Shown here: positions 1 through 8,384 of the stretch, piece by piece
Numbering within the stretch: position 1 is the first letter of the stretch
Layout of the letters: the number at the start of each line of letters is the position of its first letter
Origin: Methanospirillum hungatei
GTDB lineage: Archaea; Halobacteriota; Methanomicrobia; Methanomicrobiales; Methanospirillaceae
Direction of reading: 5' to 3'
Assembly (NCBI RefSeq): GCF_019263745.1
Contig: NZ_CP077107.1
Span: 1,798,001-1,862,000 of the forward strand
DNA: 64,000 nucleotides
Notes under the pieces: model-generated
Told to the model about the DNA's origin: nothing
Database searches by the model: none
What the model saw: the letters and a program-made list of their open reading frames with translations, nothing else
Position numbers and translations under genes: made by a program

Positions 1-176
1 TCCATCACATGACACCAATGACATGCTGCATATCCAATTGAGAGAAAAACAGGTTTATCCTGCTCCCGAGCGATTTTAAATGCTTCTTCTCCCCAGGGAT
101 ACCAGTCCACCGGATTATATGCATGCTGGCGAAGATACAAGCTGTGTTCATGTACCAGCCGGTTCGGGAGTGACAT
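1..176 (-). CDS. Thioredoxin-domain protein of the YyaL/DUF255 family (N-terminal part only)
   Basis: This is the start of a gene on the minus strand that runs off the left edge, so only about 58 residues are visible. Translation from the ATG at 176-174 gives the family signature [13 protein letters not shown], then [15 protein letters not shown] with the CxxC-like CHWC motif. This matches the N-terminal thioredoxin-like domain of YyaL/spermatogenesis-associated protein 20 relatives, which are usually 600-700 residues with an (alpha/alpha)6 barrel after it. Function is poorly known even in well-studied members. It is divergent from the HTH-PAS gene, and a TATA-like element (ACATATAT, around 200-207) lies upstream on its strand. 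Confidence 0.88.
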   Translation of the reverse strand, partial: MSLPNRLVHEHSLYLRQHAYNPVDWYPWGEEAFKIAREQDKPVFLSIGYAACHWCHVM

Positions 177-230
177 GATGAAAGATGTCTTTTTTCACTA
201 CATATATCTTGAGTCAAGGGATCGCCACAA

Positions 231-239
231 TTATATAAT
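231..239 (+). promoter_or_regulatory. TATA box for the HTH-PAS gene
   Basis: The sequence TTATATAAT lies 25-33 bases before the ATG at 264. That is the usual archaeal TATA-to-start-site distance, so the transcript is probably leaderless or nearly so. No Shine-Dalgarno sequence is seen before the ATG, which agrees. Confidence 0.6.
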
Positions 240-263
240 GACACCGACAATCTCTTTCCACCG

Positions 264-1535
264 ATGGACAATACCCACTATTACATCTCCCGGATAACAG
301 AGCATTTACGAGAGAATCGAGGTGGTTTAACAATATCAGAGATATCTGCCGGTTTGTCCATGTCACGAAACACCATCAGCAAGTATATTGAGATGATGTT
401 TCTCTCTGGTATAGTTGATGTCCGATCTGTAGGAAAAGCAAAAATATTCTCCCTTTCTAAAAGAATCCCCATAACAACTCTTCTAAACTACATCTCTTCA
501 GCTGTTATCCAGACCGATGACTCCTACGTAATCAGGAATGCAAACCTGAGTGCTGCAGATTTCCTGGAGATGGAACTCAACCAGCTGGCCGGGAGAAATG
601 TTCTTGATCTACTCACGATCCAGGGATTAAAACAGGATATCAGGACGTGGATAATTTCTTCTGATCGACCGATGGTGTTTGCATCTGATGTGGAATTAAT
701 CAGATCAGAACGAAAAAGACTCATCTGGCTTACTGTTGCTGATGTCGTCATGTACGATGGAACAAAAGGCCATTTTCTTGTTATCGAAGATGTAAATGAT
801 TGGAAAGAGGCTGAAGAGAGTAAAAACAGATATTATAAACTGTTTCACGCACTTGCAGATGAGACTGATGAGCGTATCTTTGTCATGACACCAGAACTGA
901 TGTTTACCTATGTCAATCCCCGGTACGGAGTTGCTCATCATCGGGATCCACAGAGCATGATAGGCGAGAACAGACTCAATTTCTGTGACACACATGCAAG
1001 ACATCTTATATCAGATGCTGCTGGGTATGTTCACACAAAAGGGGAACCATACAGGATAATCTTCCCGTTACAAGAGAGGGATACCGTCAGATGGTTTGAT
1101 GAGCGGTTATTTCCAATATCTGATAACGGTGGGGAGATAAGAGAAATTATCGGATTTTCCCGGGATATCACCGGATTCCAGGAAGGCGGATCAGCTCCAG
1201 TCCTGCTGGCATCACTTATGGATATGCTTCATGAAGCGGTAATTACGACAACACCTGCCGGGAAAGTTCTATCCTGGAATCGTGGTGCTGAATTGATGAC
1301 CGGGTACCCACGGGATGAACTCATTGGTAGTACTGCCCTTTCCATTATCACTCCTGAACTGAATGCCGGTCGGGATCTTGTCCAGGAAACCTGTACTGGT
1401 GATGAAATCCGGGATCTGAAAGCAATTATCCGGGCCAGGGGAGGAAGAAAAAAAAGAGTGTTTATTTCAACCTCCCGGGTATCTATTCAGGGAGGGATTG
1501 TGAGTGGAGTATGCATCGTTATCAGGGAACATTAA
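264..1535 (+). CDS. HTH-PAS-PAS-PAS sensory regulator without a kinase domain
   Basis: This is a soluble 423-residue protein. Residues 1-70 form a winged-helix/HTH module (ISEISAGLSMSRNTISKYIE around 25-44), followed by three PAS-like domains at roughly 72-185, 190-305 and 308-423. The third PAS is the clearest (SWNRGAELMTGY). There is no histidine-kinase, REC or GGDEF output, so the HTH is the likely output and the PAS domains the sensors: a one-component regulator. This is an inference from domain order. The gene ends tail to tail with the next gene, with stop codons sharing the TTAA at 1532-1535. The ligand and targets are unknown. Confidence 0.85.
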   Translation: MDNTHYYISRITEHLRENRGGLTISEISAGLSMSRNTISKYIEMMFLSGIVDVRSVGKAKIFSLSKRIPITTLLNYISSAVIQTDDSYVIRNANLSAADFLEMELNQLAGRNVLDLLTIQGLKQDIRTWIISSDRPMVFASDVELIRSERKRLIWLTVADVVMYDGTKGHFLVIEDVNDWKEAEESKNRYYKLFHALADETDERIFVMTPELMFTYVNPRYGVAHHRDPQSMIGENRLNFCDTHARHLISDAAGYVHTKGEPYRIIFPLQERDTVRWFDERLFPISDNGGEIREIIGFSRDITGFQEGGSAPVLLASLMDMLHEAVITTTPAGKVLSWNRGAELMTGYPRDELIGSTALSIITPELNAGRDLVQETCTGDEIRDLKAIIRARGGRKKRVFISTSRVSIQGGIVSGVCIVIREH

Positions 1536-1888
1536 TCCTGCCTGCATATGGTGGGTGTATGACTATCCGGAGTTGTACAGGCAGAACAAACCGAATCTCC
1601 TCCACGAATAAGAACGCAGATTTTGCAAATTCTTTCTCTTGGATCACTAATCTGACCCGAAACGAGATCTGCAGCAAGTGAAGCGATAGCCGATGTAACT
1701 TCATCAGAAAAAACAATACGATACCCACGTTTTCCTGATAAATACTGAGAAACTGCTGATGGTGCCATATTCAGAATCGATGCTACCATTTTCTGGGAAA
1801 GCCCGATCCGTACCATCTCAACCGCAATAGCAGCCCGGATTGCAGGCAGTGAGTCCCACACAATTGTTTCGCACGGAAGTTTTTCCAT
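1532..1888 (-). CDS. Transcriptional regulator, XRE-type HTH with C-terminal Cys cluster
   Basis: This is a 118-residue protein. Residues 15-60 form an XRE/sigma-like HTH (GLSQKMVASILNMAPSAVSQYLSG). The C-terminal part holds CKIC and CSAC pairs separated by about ten residues, which could bind a metal or Fe-S cluster. The layout fits the archaeal predicted-regulator family COG2522. The start is supported by GGAG six bases before the ATG at 1888. A perfect inverted repeat at 1912-1924 lies just upstream, over the expected promoter, and suggests autoregulation. Its regulon is unknown. It is divergent from the PEGA protein gene. Confidence 0.82.
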   Translation of the reverse strand: MEKLPCETIVWDSLPAIRAAIAVEMVRIGLSQKMVASILNMAPSAVSQYLSGKRGYRIVFSDEVTSAIASLAADLVSGQISDPRERICKICVLIRGGDSVCSACTTPDSHTPTICRQD

Positions 1889-1911
1889 GTCTTACTCCAG
1901 TGATTACATAT

Positions 1912-1924
1912 TTCACGCCGTGAA
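1912..1924. promoter_or_regulatory. Perfect inverted repeat, candidate operator
   Basis: TTCACG-C-CGTGAA is a perfect 6+1+6 palindrome 24 bases upstream of the ATG of the minus-strand HTH regulator. It sits beside the TATA-like AAATATGT of that gene. A second short palindrome, ATACGTAT, is at 1933-1940. Position and symmetry suggest a binding site for a dimeric HTH protein, perhaps the adjacent regulator itself. This is inference from position only. Confidence 0.4.
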
Positions 1925-2040
1925 TTATCAATATACGTATGACACTGATTCATTTACACCCCCTTTCAGAGGAAACAAAATCAGAATGATTGAGAAGTCA
2001 ATAGTTCTTTTATAGAGTGTTCTTCAGAATATTGCATCAT

Positions 2041-2050
2041 TAGATATATT
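2041..2050 (+). promoter_or_regulatory. TATA box for the PEGA protein gene
   Basis: TAGATATATT lies 24-33 bases before the ATG at 2074. This is the right distance for transcription to begin at or next to the start codon. No Shine-Dalgarno sequence is present. Confidence 0.5.
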
Positions 2051-2073
2051 GCCCTTTACTCCAACTCATTCAT

Positions 2074-3837
2074 ATGTCACTTTCCAGGGTTTTGATAACA
2101 GTCATCCTGATATTGATTGTTTATTGCAATTCAGTGCCTGCAGAACAGAATGTGAATAATGCGGTACCTATAGGGTTTGATGGACCGCTCATTCCCGAAG
2201 GTGAAGATCCGGATTATCCAACCGTCTATCCTACCGATTTTCCAACAGAATTACCAACCATCACGATTGAACCAACGATAGGAGACCAATATGGGTGGAT
2301 ATCAATAAACACTATTCCATCCGGAGCATGGGTCACCTTTGACGGTGATGCACAAGGACAAAGCCCGGTTATGGTTCAGGTACTATCAACTGCCTCGCCA
2401 TTTCACCAGATTTACATCTCTATGGATGGGTACCAGGATTGGAGTACATCTCTTTCTGAAAATCCTGCACCCGGTCAGACTATTCCGATTAATGCCCACC
2501 TTGTCAGCATGGAACCGACAGTGACTCCTACTTTTACTCCCACCGTTACTCCTACCGAGTCACCAACACCATCCCCTACTCCTACCATCATCGGGCCGGA
2601 TTATGGATGGGTATACATCGAATCAAACCCAACAGCAGCAGAAGTTACCTTTGATGGAGTATACCAGGGATCAGCACCAGCCTTAGTAAAAGTATACTCA
2701 ACCGGAACACCATCTCATCAGATTCTTATCAGAATGAGCGGATATTACGACTGGACCTCTGCCCTTTCTCAAAATCCCGGACCAGACCAAACAATTCCGA
2801 TAACTGCGACTCTTGTTCCAATGGCGCAATATGGGAGTATCCGGGTGCAATCAAATCCTACCAGAAGTGTAGCAATCCTTGATGGCGGTAACCAGGATCT
2901 CACTCCATGTACCTTTGATAATCTGTTGCCAGGAAGTCATACAATCAAGGTTACCAAAGATGGATACCAGCCATATACAACGCAGGTAAGAGTCAATACC
3001 GGAACAGAGGCACAGGTAAGTGCTTCATTATCACCTGTTGACAGATTTGGAACATTATACGTTACAAGTACACCTTCAGGAGCTGACATCTTCCTTGATG
3101 GTGTGTATTATGGACAGACACCATATACATTATCAGCTTCTGCCGGAGCACACACCCTGGTTCTCAAATATGCCGGTTATAATACCTTTAGCTCCGGGGT
3201 CACCCTCTATGCCGGTCAACAAAACCAGATAACCGCTCAGCTTGAGCCACATGGGCCATCATATGGATCTGTCCAGGTAGCAAGCACTCCGGGGTCTTCT
3301 GAGGTGTTCCTGAACAATGATTACAAAGGAAAAACACCATCTACCGGATACCTGGATATTCCGGGTTTAAATCCGGGGATATATACCATTCGGATATCAC
3401 ATCCACAAAATCAGGACTATCAGGGAACCGTATCTGTGAATGGAGGACAAACCAGTACGGTTCAGGTTGCCCTTCAGTCATCCCCAAACCCGGCCACAAA
3501 GAACGGAACCCTTGTAGTAAACTCAAATCCATCAGGAGCCTATGTATTCCTGGATAATCTGTTTAAGGGTATTACACCCCTGACTCTTCCATCAGTCCAG
3601 CCAGGTCAACATATTCTGATAGTTCGGATGAATGACTATTCTGACGCAACCCGGCCGGTAACCATAACCGGAGGAAATACAACCGATATGATAATTGAAA
3701 TGGTGCCAATTGCGCAACCCACAAAAGAACCGACACAAACACCCCTTCCAACACAAACACGGGCACCTGTACCACTTCTCGCCATTATCGGGGGATTATG
3801 TGCAGTAGGGTTCCTGTTCCACCGCCGAAATAATTAG
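2074..3837 (+). CDS. Surface protein with six PEGA repeats and C-terminal membrane anchor
   Basis: This is a 587-residue secreted protein. Residues 1-22 are a signal peptide. A Pro/Thr-rich linker follows, then six PEGA-type beta repeats beginning near residues 74, 177, 253, 325, 396 and 477. Each has the pattern Y/F-G-x-[IVL]-x-[IV]-x-S/T-x-P-x-G followed by FDG or LDG. A second Pro/Thr stalk lies between repeats 1 and 2. The last 25 residues are a hydrophobic anchor (PLLAIIGGLCAVGFLF) ending in HRRNN. PEGA domains are common in surface proteins of Methanomicrobiales, and the function is probably structural or adhesive. A leaderless promoter precedes it and an oligo-T stretch follows. Confidence 0.9.
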   Translation: MSLSRVLITVILILIVYCNSVPAEQNVNNAVPIGFDGPLIPEGEDPDYPTVYPTDFPTELPTITIEPTIGDQYGWISINTIPSGAWVTFDGDAQGQSPVMVQVLSTASPFHQIYISMDGYQDWSTSLSENPAPGQTIPINAHLVSMEPTVTPTFTPTVTPTESPTPSPTPTIIGPDYGWVYIESNPTAAEVTFDGVYQGSAPALVKVYSTGTPSHQILIRMSGYYDWTSALSQNPGPDQTIPITATLVPMAQYGSIRVQSNPTRSVAILDGGNQDLTPCTFDNLLPGSHTIKVTKDGYQPYTTQVRVNTGTEAQVSASLSPVDRFGTLYVTSTPSGADIFLDGVYYGQTPYTLSASAGAHTLVLKYAGYNTFSSGVTLYAGQQNQITAQLEPHGPSYGSVQVASTPGSSEVFLNNDYKGKTPSTGYLDIPGLNPGIYTIRISHPQNQDYQGTVSVNGGQTSTVQVALQSSPNPATKNGTLVVNSNPSGAYVFLDNLFKGITPLTLPSVQPGQHILIVRMNDYSDATRPVTITGGNTTDMIIEMVPIAQPTKEPTQTPLPTQTRAPVPLLAIIGGLCAVGFLFHRRNN

Positions 3838-3854
3838 GTGAGAAAAACTATCTC

Positions 3855-3861
3855 TTTTTTT
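3855..3861 (+). terminator. Oligo-T terminator after the PEGA gene
   Basis: A run of seven T residues lies 18 bases after the stop codon of the PEGA protein, in a form typical of intrinsic archaeal termination. No strong hairpin is seen before it. Confidence 0.4.
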
Positions 3862-3868
3862 CACGAAC

Positions 3869-4180
3869 ATGATGAGCATGGATAGGGTGGCTTGTCTGGG
3901 AATTGGTATTCTAATTATCCTGATTCTAATAGTGACAACATCTGCAGATGACAGAGTGACGAATTCTCTCCCTCAAGCCAACACTTCACCGGTAATTTTT
4001 ACCTTTACTGCTGCAAGCCCGATAACATCTGAAGAAACGAATATTACGGTCAATTCAACTGACCGGTACAAGAAAAATTCATCAGTTGAGGCTTATTACA
4101 ATAATATCAGCCAAGAGACAGATACCAGCCTGCCCCGTCTGATAATTCTTGGAATTCCTATGGAGTGTCATTTCTGCTGA
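3869..4180 (+). CDS. Small secreted protein of unknown function, possibly frameshifted
   Basis: This is a 103-residue ORF with a convincing signal peptide (residues 8-26, IGILIILILIVTTSA) followed by a Ser/Thr/Asn-rich segment with several N-x-S/T sequons. I recognise no domain. The reading frame ends in ...ILGIPMECHFC. A one-base shift near 4158 would continue as YGVSFLLMRFWKIW, a hydrophobic stretch with basic residues ending at 4212. That would look like the C-terminal anchor of other surface proteins here, so the ORF may be a frameshifted remnant or carry a sequencing error. It converges with trm5. Confidence 0.45.
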   Translation: MMSMDRVACLGIGILIILILIVTTSADDRVTNSLPQANTSPVIFTFTAASPITSEETNITVNSTDRYKKNSSVEAYYNNISQETDTSLPRLIILGIPMECHFC

Positions 4181-4201
4181 TGAGATTCTGGAAAATCTGG
4201 T

Positions 4202-5137
4202 TTACTCAATAATTGAAAAATCCTGATCCCCTGCCACTATATCATACACGACATGGAACCGGTCAGGTGAATAGGATCTCACAAACTTATAATCAATTTT
4301 TTGGGTAGGAAAGGATTTGAGCATATCAAGGTACTCATCCTCCCTACTGACCAGAGCATACAGGTGAATCATTCCTCCTGGTCGTATTAGTTTAAACGCT
4401 GCATCAAGAAATGCAACTGCGTGGAGTGGAAGATTCATGATGATCCGATCCGCCAGTCCAGGAATCATATCTGGAAGATGAACGGCATCAGCGAGAATTG
4501 GAACGATGTTAGTTACACGATTACGGGAGCAATTTTTGACCATAAGAATGACCGCTTCGGGATTCATATCACCAGCATATATAACGGATGCTTTTTTTGC
4601 GAGGGTGATTGCAAACGGACCTACTCCTGCAAACATATCGATTACCCGTTCTCCCGGATGCATCTGATGTAGAATGCGCTGCCTTTCTCCGGAAAGTCGG
4701 GCAGAAAAGTATGCAAGAGAGAGATCAATTGAGAAGCGATGGCCATATTCAGTATAATCTGTTGCGGTCGTGTCCATCCCTGCCAATAATTTGTATTTTT
4801 TTGTTCTGAACGGTCCATTAACTGCACTTTCGGCATAGAGAACCGTGTGATATGTTGCTTTTGATGCAAGGATTTCTCCAGCACCGGTAGGATCATCATC
4901 CTGCATGATGGCAATTCCTCCAACCTGTTCAAACCGGGGGAGCTCTTTCTGAATTGGAATAGGGGTAAGTTCCTCACATATTGCCCCATCGATGTTCTGG
5001 ATTACCGGGATAAGGAGAAAATCACCCTCAGATCTGATTTTATAGAGCCGGTCAAGCAGACCTTTCTCGATAAGGTTTTTTCTTACCTGCTCACCTTCTG
5101 ACCGGTGTACTTTCAGACACCAGCGTTTCGTCTGCAT
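4202..5137 (-). CDS. trm5: tRNA (guanine-37-N1)-methyltransferase Trm5
   Basis: This 311-residue, Met-10-type class I methyltransferase uses S-adenosylmethionine to make m1G37 in tRNAs. The modification prevents +1 frameshifting and, in archaea, begins wyosine synthesis. The N-terminal third is the substrate-recognition region. The SAM-binding motif I is VIDMFAGVGPFAI (165-177), the acidic end of beta-2 is YAGDMNPEAV (187-196), and the catalytic-loop NLP motif is IIMNLPLHA (232-240). The length suits the Trm5b-like archaeal form, which lacks the extra D1 domain. It is divergent from hmgA, with 39 bases between start codons. Confidence 0.9.
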   Translation of the reverse strand: MQTKRWCLKVHRSEGEQVRKNLIEKGLLDRLYKIRSEGDFLLIPVIQNIDGAICEELTPIPIQKELPRFEQVGGIAIMQDDDPTGAGEILASKATYHTVLYAESAVNGPFRTKKYKLLAGMDTTATDYTEYGHRFSIDLSLAYFSARLSGERQRILHQMHPGERVIDMFAGVGPFAITLAKKASVIYAGDMNPEAVILMVKNCSRNRVTNIVPILADAVHLPDMIPGLADRIIMNLPLHAVAFLDAAFKLIRPGGMIHLYALVSREDEYLDMLKSFPTQKIDYKFVRSYSPDRFHVVYDIVAGDQDFSIIE

Positions 5138-5176
5138 CCCTCATGTGTTATGGCCGGGCCGGTATAACAGATATGT

Positions 5177-6382
5177 ATGGATGAGTACCTCCGCAGATTG
5201 CGTGATGGATCACTGAAATTATATGCACTTGAAAAGGAATTGCCACCAGATAAGGCCGTTGCAATTCGTCGCCGGTTTATCGAGGAAGAGACCAATACAA
5301 AGCTCGAGCACATTGGTGACCTCTCAATCAGTCTTGATGCAGTTGTAAAGAAAAACTGCGAGAATATGATCGGGACTATCCAGGTTCCTGTTGGAGTTGC
5401 TGGACCGATCACGATTCACGGAGAATATGCAGAAGGATCCTATTACCTCCCGCTGGCAACAACAGAAGGGGCCCTTATTGCATCAGTAAACCGGGGATGC
5501 AGCCTCATATCAGCAGCCGGAGGAACTGAGGTCAGAATTTTAAAAGATGGTATGACTCGTGCCCCTGTCTTTGCAGCAGACAGCATAATCCATGCAAAAA
5601 CAATATGCGACTGGGTCATGAACCACCAGGATGAGATCAGAGCAGAAGCAGAAGCAACCACCAGGTTTGGAAAACTGACCTCCATTGATGTAACAACGGG
5701 TGGGACATCAGTATTTGTCAGGATGGCATTCTTTACCGGCGATGCTATGGGGATGAATATGGTTACCATTGCATCAGCAAAAGCAGCGGATCTTATCAGT
5801 CAGAAGACCGGAGCACGACTGATCGCACTCTCAGGAAACTGGTGCACGGATAAAAAACCCGCATCAATAAACGCTGTGATGGGAAGAGGAAAGACAGTAT
5901 CAGCCGGAATACTGCTGACAAATGAGTTGATAGAACGCGTTCTGAAAACAACCGCTTCATCCCTTCTTGAAGTCAATGCACGAAAAAATCTGGTAGGCTC
6001 TGCACGGGCTGGCTCTCTGGGATTCAATGCTCATGCAGCGAATATCATTGCTGCTATGTTTATTGCGTGTGGGCAGGATCCTGCTCATGTTGTTGAGGGG
6101 TCACTATGTATCACAACAGTTGATTCAGCACCAGATGGTGTATACGTTTCAGTTACTCTTCCCGCTCTCCCGGTTGGGACAGTAGGGGGTGGAACCGGCA
6201 TAGATACACAGGCAGAGAGCCTCAGGATGCTTGATGTTTTAGGAAGTGGAACTCCACCAGGATCCAATGCTAAAAAACTGGCAGAGATCATAGCATCCGG
6301 GGTACTTGCCGGAGAACTGTCATTACTTGGTGCTTTAGCGGCACAGCACCTTGCCCGGGCCCATAGCACCCTTGGAAGATAA
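5177..6382 (+). CDS. hmgA: 3-Hydroxy-3-methylglutaryl-CoA reductase
   Basis: HmgA reduces HMG-CoA to mevalonate with NADPH, the committed step toward the isoprenoid chains of archaeal ether lipids. At 401 residues it is a soluble class I type enzyme without the membrane domain of the eukaryotic protein. Catalytic residues can be assigned: Glu97 in TTEGALIAS, the Lys pair 226-227 in NWCTDKKPAS, Asp301 in CGQDPAHVVEGS, and the C-terminal His396 in ARAHSTLGR. The substrate-binding ENMIGTIQVPVGVAGP (62-77) is intact. It is a single-gene unit divergent from trm5. The only nearby oddity is a 10-bp palindrome (6384-6393) just after its stop codon. Confidence 0.96.
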   Translation: MDEYLRRLRDGSLKLYALEKELPPDKAVAIRRRFIEEETNTKLEHIGDLSISLDAVVKKNCENMIGTIQVPVGVAGPITIHGEYAEGSYYLPLATTEGALIASVNRGCSLISAAGGTEVRILKDGMTRAPVFAADSIIHAKTICDWVMNHQDEIRAEAEATTRFGKLTSIDVTTGGTSVFVRMAFFTGDAMGMNMVTIASAKAADLISQKTGARLIALSGNWCTDKKPASINAVMGRGKTVSAGILLTNELIERVLKTTASSLLEVNARKNLVGSARAGSLGFNAHAANIIAAMFIACGQDPAHVVEGSLCITTVDSAPDGVYVSVTLPALPVGTVGGGTGIDTQAESLRMLDVLGSGTPPGSNAKKLAEIIASGVLAGELSLLGALAAQHLARAHSTLGR

Positions 6383-6418
6383 TACACATGTGTCTTCTCA
6401 GCAACTCTTTCTTTTCAT

Positions 6419-7399
6419 ATGGTACATCCCTATGGTATGAAATCAGATGGGTGTAACAAGCCTGCAATATACAGGATAATTCTGTATGGCATTTTCCTTA
6501 TGGGGCTGGTGCTTAGTATGATCCCAATGGTGTGTGCAGATTTTCCTGAGACACATTACTGGAATCCGTATGAGGGTTGGGATATTGAACTATCATCTGT
6601 TGCTGGAATAGGACTTTTTCCAACAGTCGAAGTAGACTGGACACCAGAACCAACAAGTGAAGTGCCGAAGAAAGTCTCAAGTGATTCCTGGGTAAAACTC
6701 GCATATTACCCACATGGATCCGAAGCTGGACAACCTGCAATTCTCGCCGGATATGTTGGTGGCAGAAACTATAATGCCGATGTGACTATTACGGGAAAAC
6801 TGAAAGTAGATGATCCATTCCACGATATTGTGACAATTAAAGCACAAGAGAACGGAGTCTTTGTATGGGCAGTTCCGGATGATCTGAACACAGTTCCATA
6901 TTTCCAGGCTGTGGCTACAGTAAGTGGAACAACAGCAAAGTCAGAGATCATTCAGACCACCGGGTTGAGCGGATATGTTCCGGCAGAGTCATCAGTACCG
7001 GCATCACAGACCACTCCAGTTTCAAAACCGACAACACAGCCCCAGGATTCATCACTTCCGGTCATCACCAGCCTGACCATTTCTGCTGATAACCTGCGTC
7101 CCACTGTTGGAACGAGTGTCCAGGTATCAGGAAGACTTGTAGATTCATCAGGAAAAGGGGTACCACGAGCGTCGATTACCATCGAAGTACCAGATTATGG
7201 CACTGATTTCCTCCCGCTCCTTGATACGACAACAGATGGTGACGGGCGTTTCTCAGGAACCATTAGCACATGGGAAGGCGGAGTTGTTCCGGTGCGGGCA
7301 GTGTTTGAAGGCGATGAGAAGTACATGGCATCCACCAGTAATACTCTGACATTTTCAGCGACAGACTCAAAAACAGGTAGCACCGTGATGGGGCTATAA
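6419..7399 (+). CDS. Secreted Ig-like domain protein
   Basis: This is a 326-residue exported protein. Residues 18-40 form a signal peptide (YGIFLMGLVLSMIPMVCA). The N-terminal domain (about 45-180) is unrecognised. A Thr/Pro/Ser linker (185-212) follows. Residues 215-320 look like a bacterial Ig-like or carboxypeptidase-regulatory-like beta domain (LRPTVGTSVQVSGRLVDSSGKG, DGDGRFSGTI, FEGDEKYMAS). The C-terminus is short and has no clear anchor. A second in-frame ATG at 6437 (residue 7) is an equally possible start, and neither has a clear ribosome binding site. A T6 stretch follows the stop codon. A surface or extracellular role is likely; more cannot be said. Confidence 0.8.
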   Translation: MVHPYGMKSDGCNKPAIYRIILYGIFLMGLVLSMIPMVCADFPETHYWNPYEGWDIELSSVAGIGLFPTVEVDWTPEPTSEVPKKVSSDSWVKLAYYPHGSEAGQPAILAGYVGGRNYNADVTITGKLKVDDPFHDIVTIKAQENGVFVWAVPDDLNTVPYFQAVATVSGTTAKSEIIQTTGLSGYVPAESSVPASQTTPVSKPTTQPQDSSLPVITSLTISADNLRPTVGTSVQVSGRLVDSSGKGVPRASITIEVPDYGTDFLPLLDTTTDGDGRFSGTISTWEGGVVPVRAVFEGDEKYMASTSNTLTFSATDSKTGSTVMGL

Positions 7400-7410
7400 T
7401 CCTTTTTTCA

Positions 7411-7725
7411 TTATTTCATAAACCAGACATCAGGGAAGGGAATCGTCTGGTCCATAAGCAGATACACAATCTGCGGAACAAAAACAAGAATTATTACCAG
7501 CATCCGGATAGGAGTAGATTCAATCTTCCGGAAGGAATAGATAGTAATTCCAAGCAGAATCAACGTTGCGATAATCCATGGGATGGTTAATGAAGCAGGA
7601 GCACCAGTCCGAATCGAATCAACGATGTAATTGACCAATGAAGTACAGGCTATTGTCCCACAAACTAATGAGATGCCTGCAAAAATGAGATCTACAAGAA
7701 TTATTGCCCGGCCTTGTGATATCAC
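7411..7725 (-). CDS. Small integral membrane protein, three helices
   Basis: This is a 104-residue protein with hydrophobic segments at about 8-31, 44-64 and 73-90. I recognise no family. It begins with GTG at 7725-7723; no in-frame ATG is available. A TATA-like element on the minus strand (TTTTATATTC, around 7748-7757) lies 25-30 bases upstream, so it seems to have its own promoter rather than being only the tail of the xseA operon. It converges with the secreted Ig-like gene. Confidence 0.6.
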   Translation of the reverse strand: MISQGRAIILVDLIFAGISLVCGTIACTSLVNYIVDSIRTGAPASLTIPWIIATLILLGITIYSFRKIESTPIRMLVIILVFVPQIVYLLMDQTIPFPDVWFMK

Positions 7726-7776
7726 GATGAAAGATACAAACTCTATGAATATAAAATGTATGCAAGGATAATCAGA

Positions 7777-8202
7777 TTATCCCATAATGTTTGAACTCAT
7801 ACTGGTAATCTTTGCCTCCACTTCTGCCTTTCGTTCTCCTCTGGACAATAACGAGTAATTATCAGGCGTCATCTGAAGAGCCAGTTGAGTTTTTACAGAC
7901 GTCGACTGTTTTTTTTCTATTGTACCTACCTCAATATTCTCATGGATAAAACGATATTCCGGAAGGTCTGTTGGTGTACTTACAAGGACCATAACGGCAA
8001 CATCATATGCATTATTAGACCCGGTATTTGTAATATCAAGTATCACATCATATGTCAGGGTAAAGGTATCAGGAGATGCATTTACCTGCGTAATTGTAGG
8101 AACAATGTTTATCTCCGGGGTTGTGTAACTGGCACAACCAGCACAGAGGAGAAAGCCAACAATCAGAACAGATATACATATAACACTGGTAACCGGCTTC
8201 AT
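7777..8202 (-). CDS. Lipoprotein translationally coupled to xseB
   Basis: This is a 141-residue predicted lipoprotein. Residues 1-22 are a signal peptide ending in a lipobox-like LLCAGCAS. The rest resembles a CARDB/LEA-like beta sandwich (TFTLTYDVILDITNTGSNNAYDVAV) of the type often found on archaeal surfaces. Its ATG overlaps the stop codon of xseB by four bases (ATGA, 8199-8202), so it is translated from the exonuclease VII message. A link between a surface lipoprotein and exonuclease VII is not obvious and may be chance. Confidence 0.75.
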   Translation of the reverse strand: MKPVTSVICISVLIVGFLLCAGCASYTTPEINIVPTITQVNASPDTFTLTYDVILDITNTGSNNAYDVAVMVLVSTPTDLPEYRFIHENIEVGTIEKKQSTSVKTQLALQMTPDNYSLLSRGERKAEVEAKITSMSSNIMG

Positions 8203-8384
8203 GATTCTCTCCCAAGTTCCGTAATTTTTACTTCAATTTCGGTCAAACGATCCTCACACTGCCTGACAAGGATAGTTCCCTGTTCATACAGAGTGATCAT
8301 TTCATCAAGACTGGTATTGTTATCCTCAATTTTTTTTACTATCTCTCTTAGTTCACTAATAAGTTCTTCATACTTTTTTGTCAT
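8199..8384 (-). CDS. xseB: Exodeoxyribonuclease VII small subunit
   Basis: At 61 residues this matches the usual small helical hairpin subunit. It has the family pattern YEELISELREIVKKIE followed by SLDEMITLYEQGTILVRQCEDRL. Several XseB copies wrap each XseA to form the bidirectional single-strand exonuclease. The gene overlaps the end of xseA by 17 bases and the next lipoprotein gene by four, so the three are co-translated. Exonuclease VII is mainly bacterial, so its presence in a methanogen points to old transfer (inference). Confidence 0.93.
   Translation of the reverse strand: MTKKYEELISELREIVKKIEDNNTSLDEMITLYEQGTILVRQCEDRLTEIEVKITELGRES

Noticed and set aside
5-271. 88-codon minus-strand frame at the left edge
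   Set aside because: It is in the wrong frame. The frame that starts at 176 has the clear YyaL-type [13 protein letters not shown] and CHWC sequence.
2512-2590. Tandem-looking ACTCCTACC-type repeat
   Set aside because: It is the coding DNA of the Pro/Thr stalk of the PEGA protein, not an independent repeat or CRISPR.
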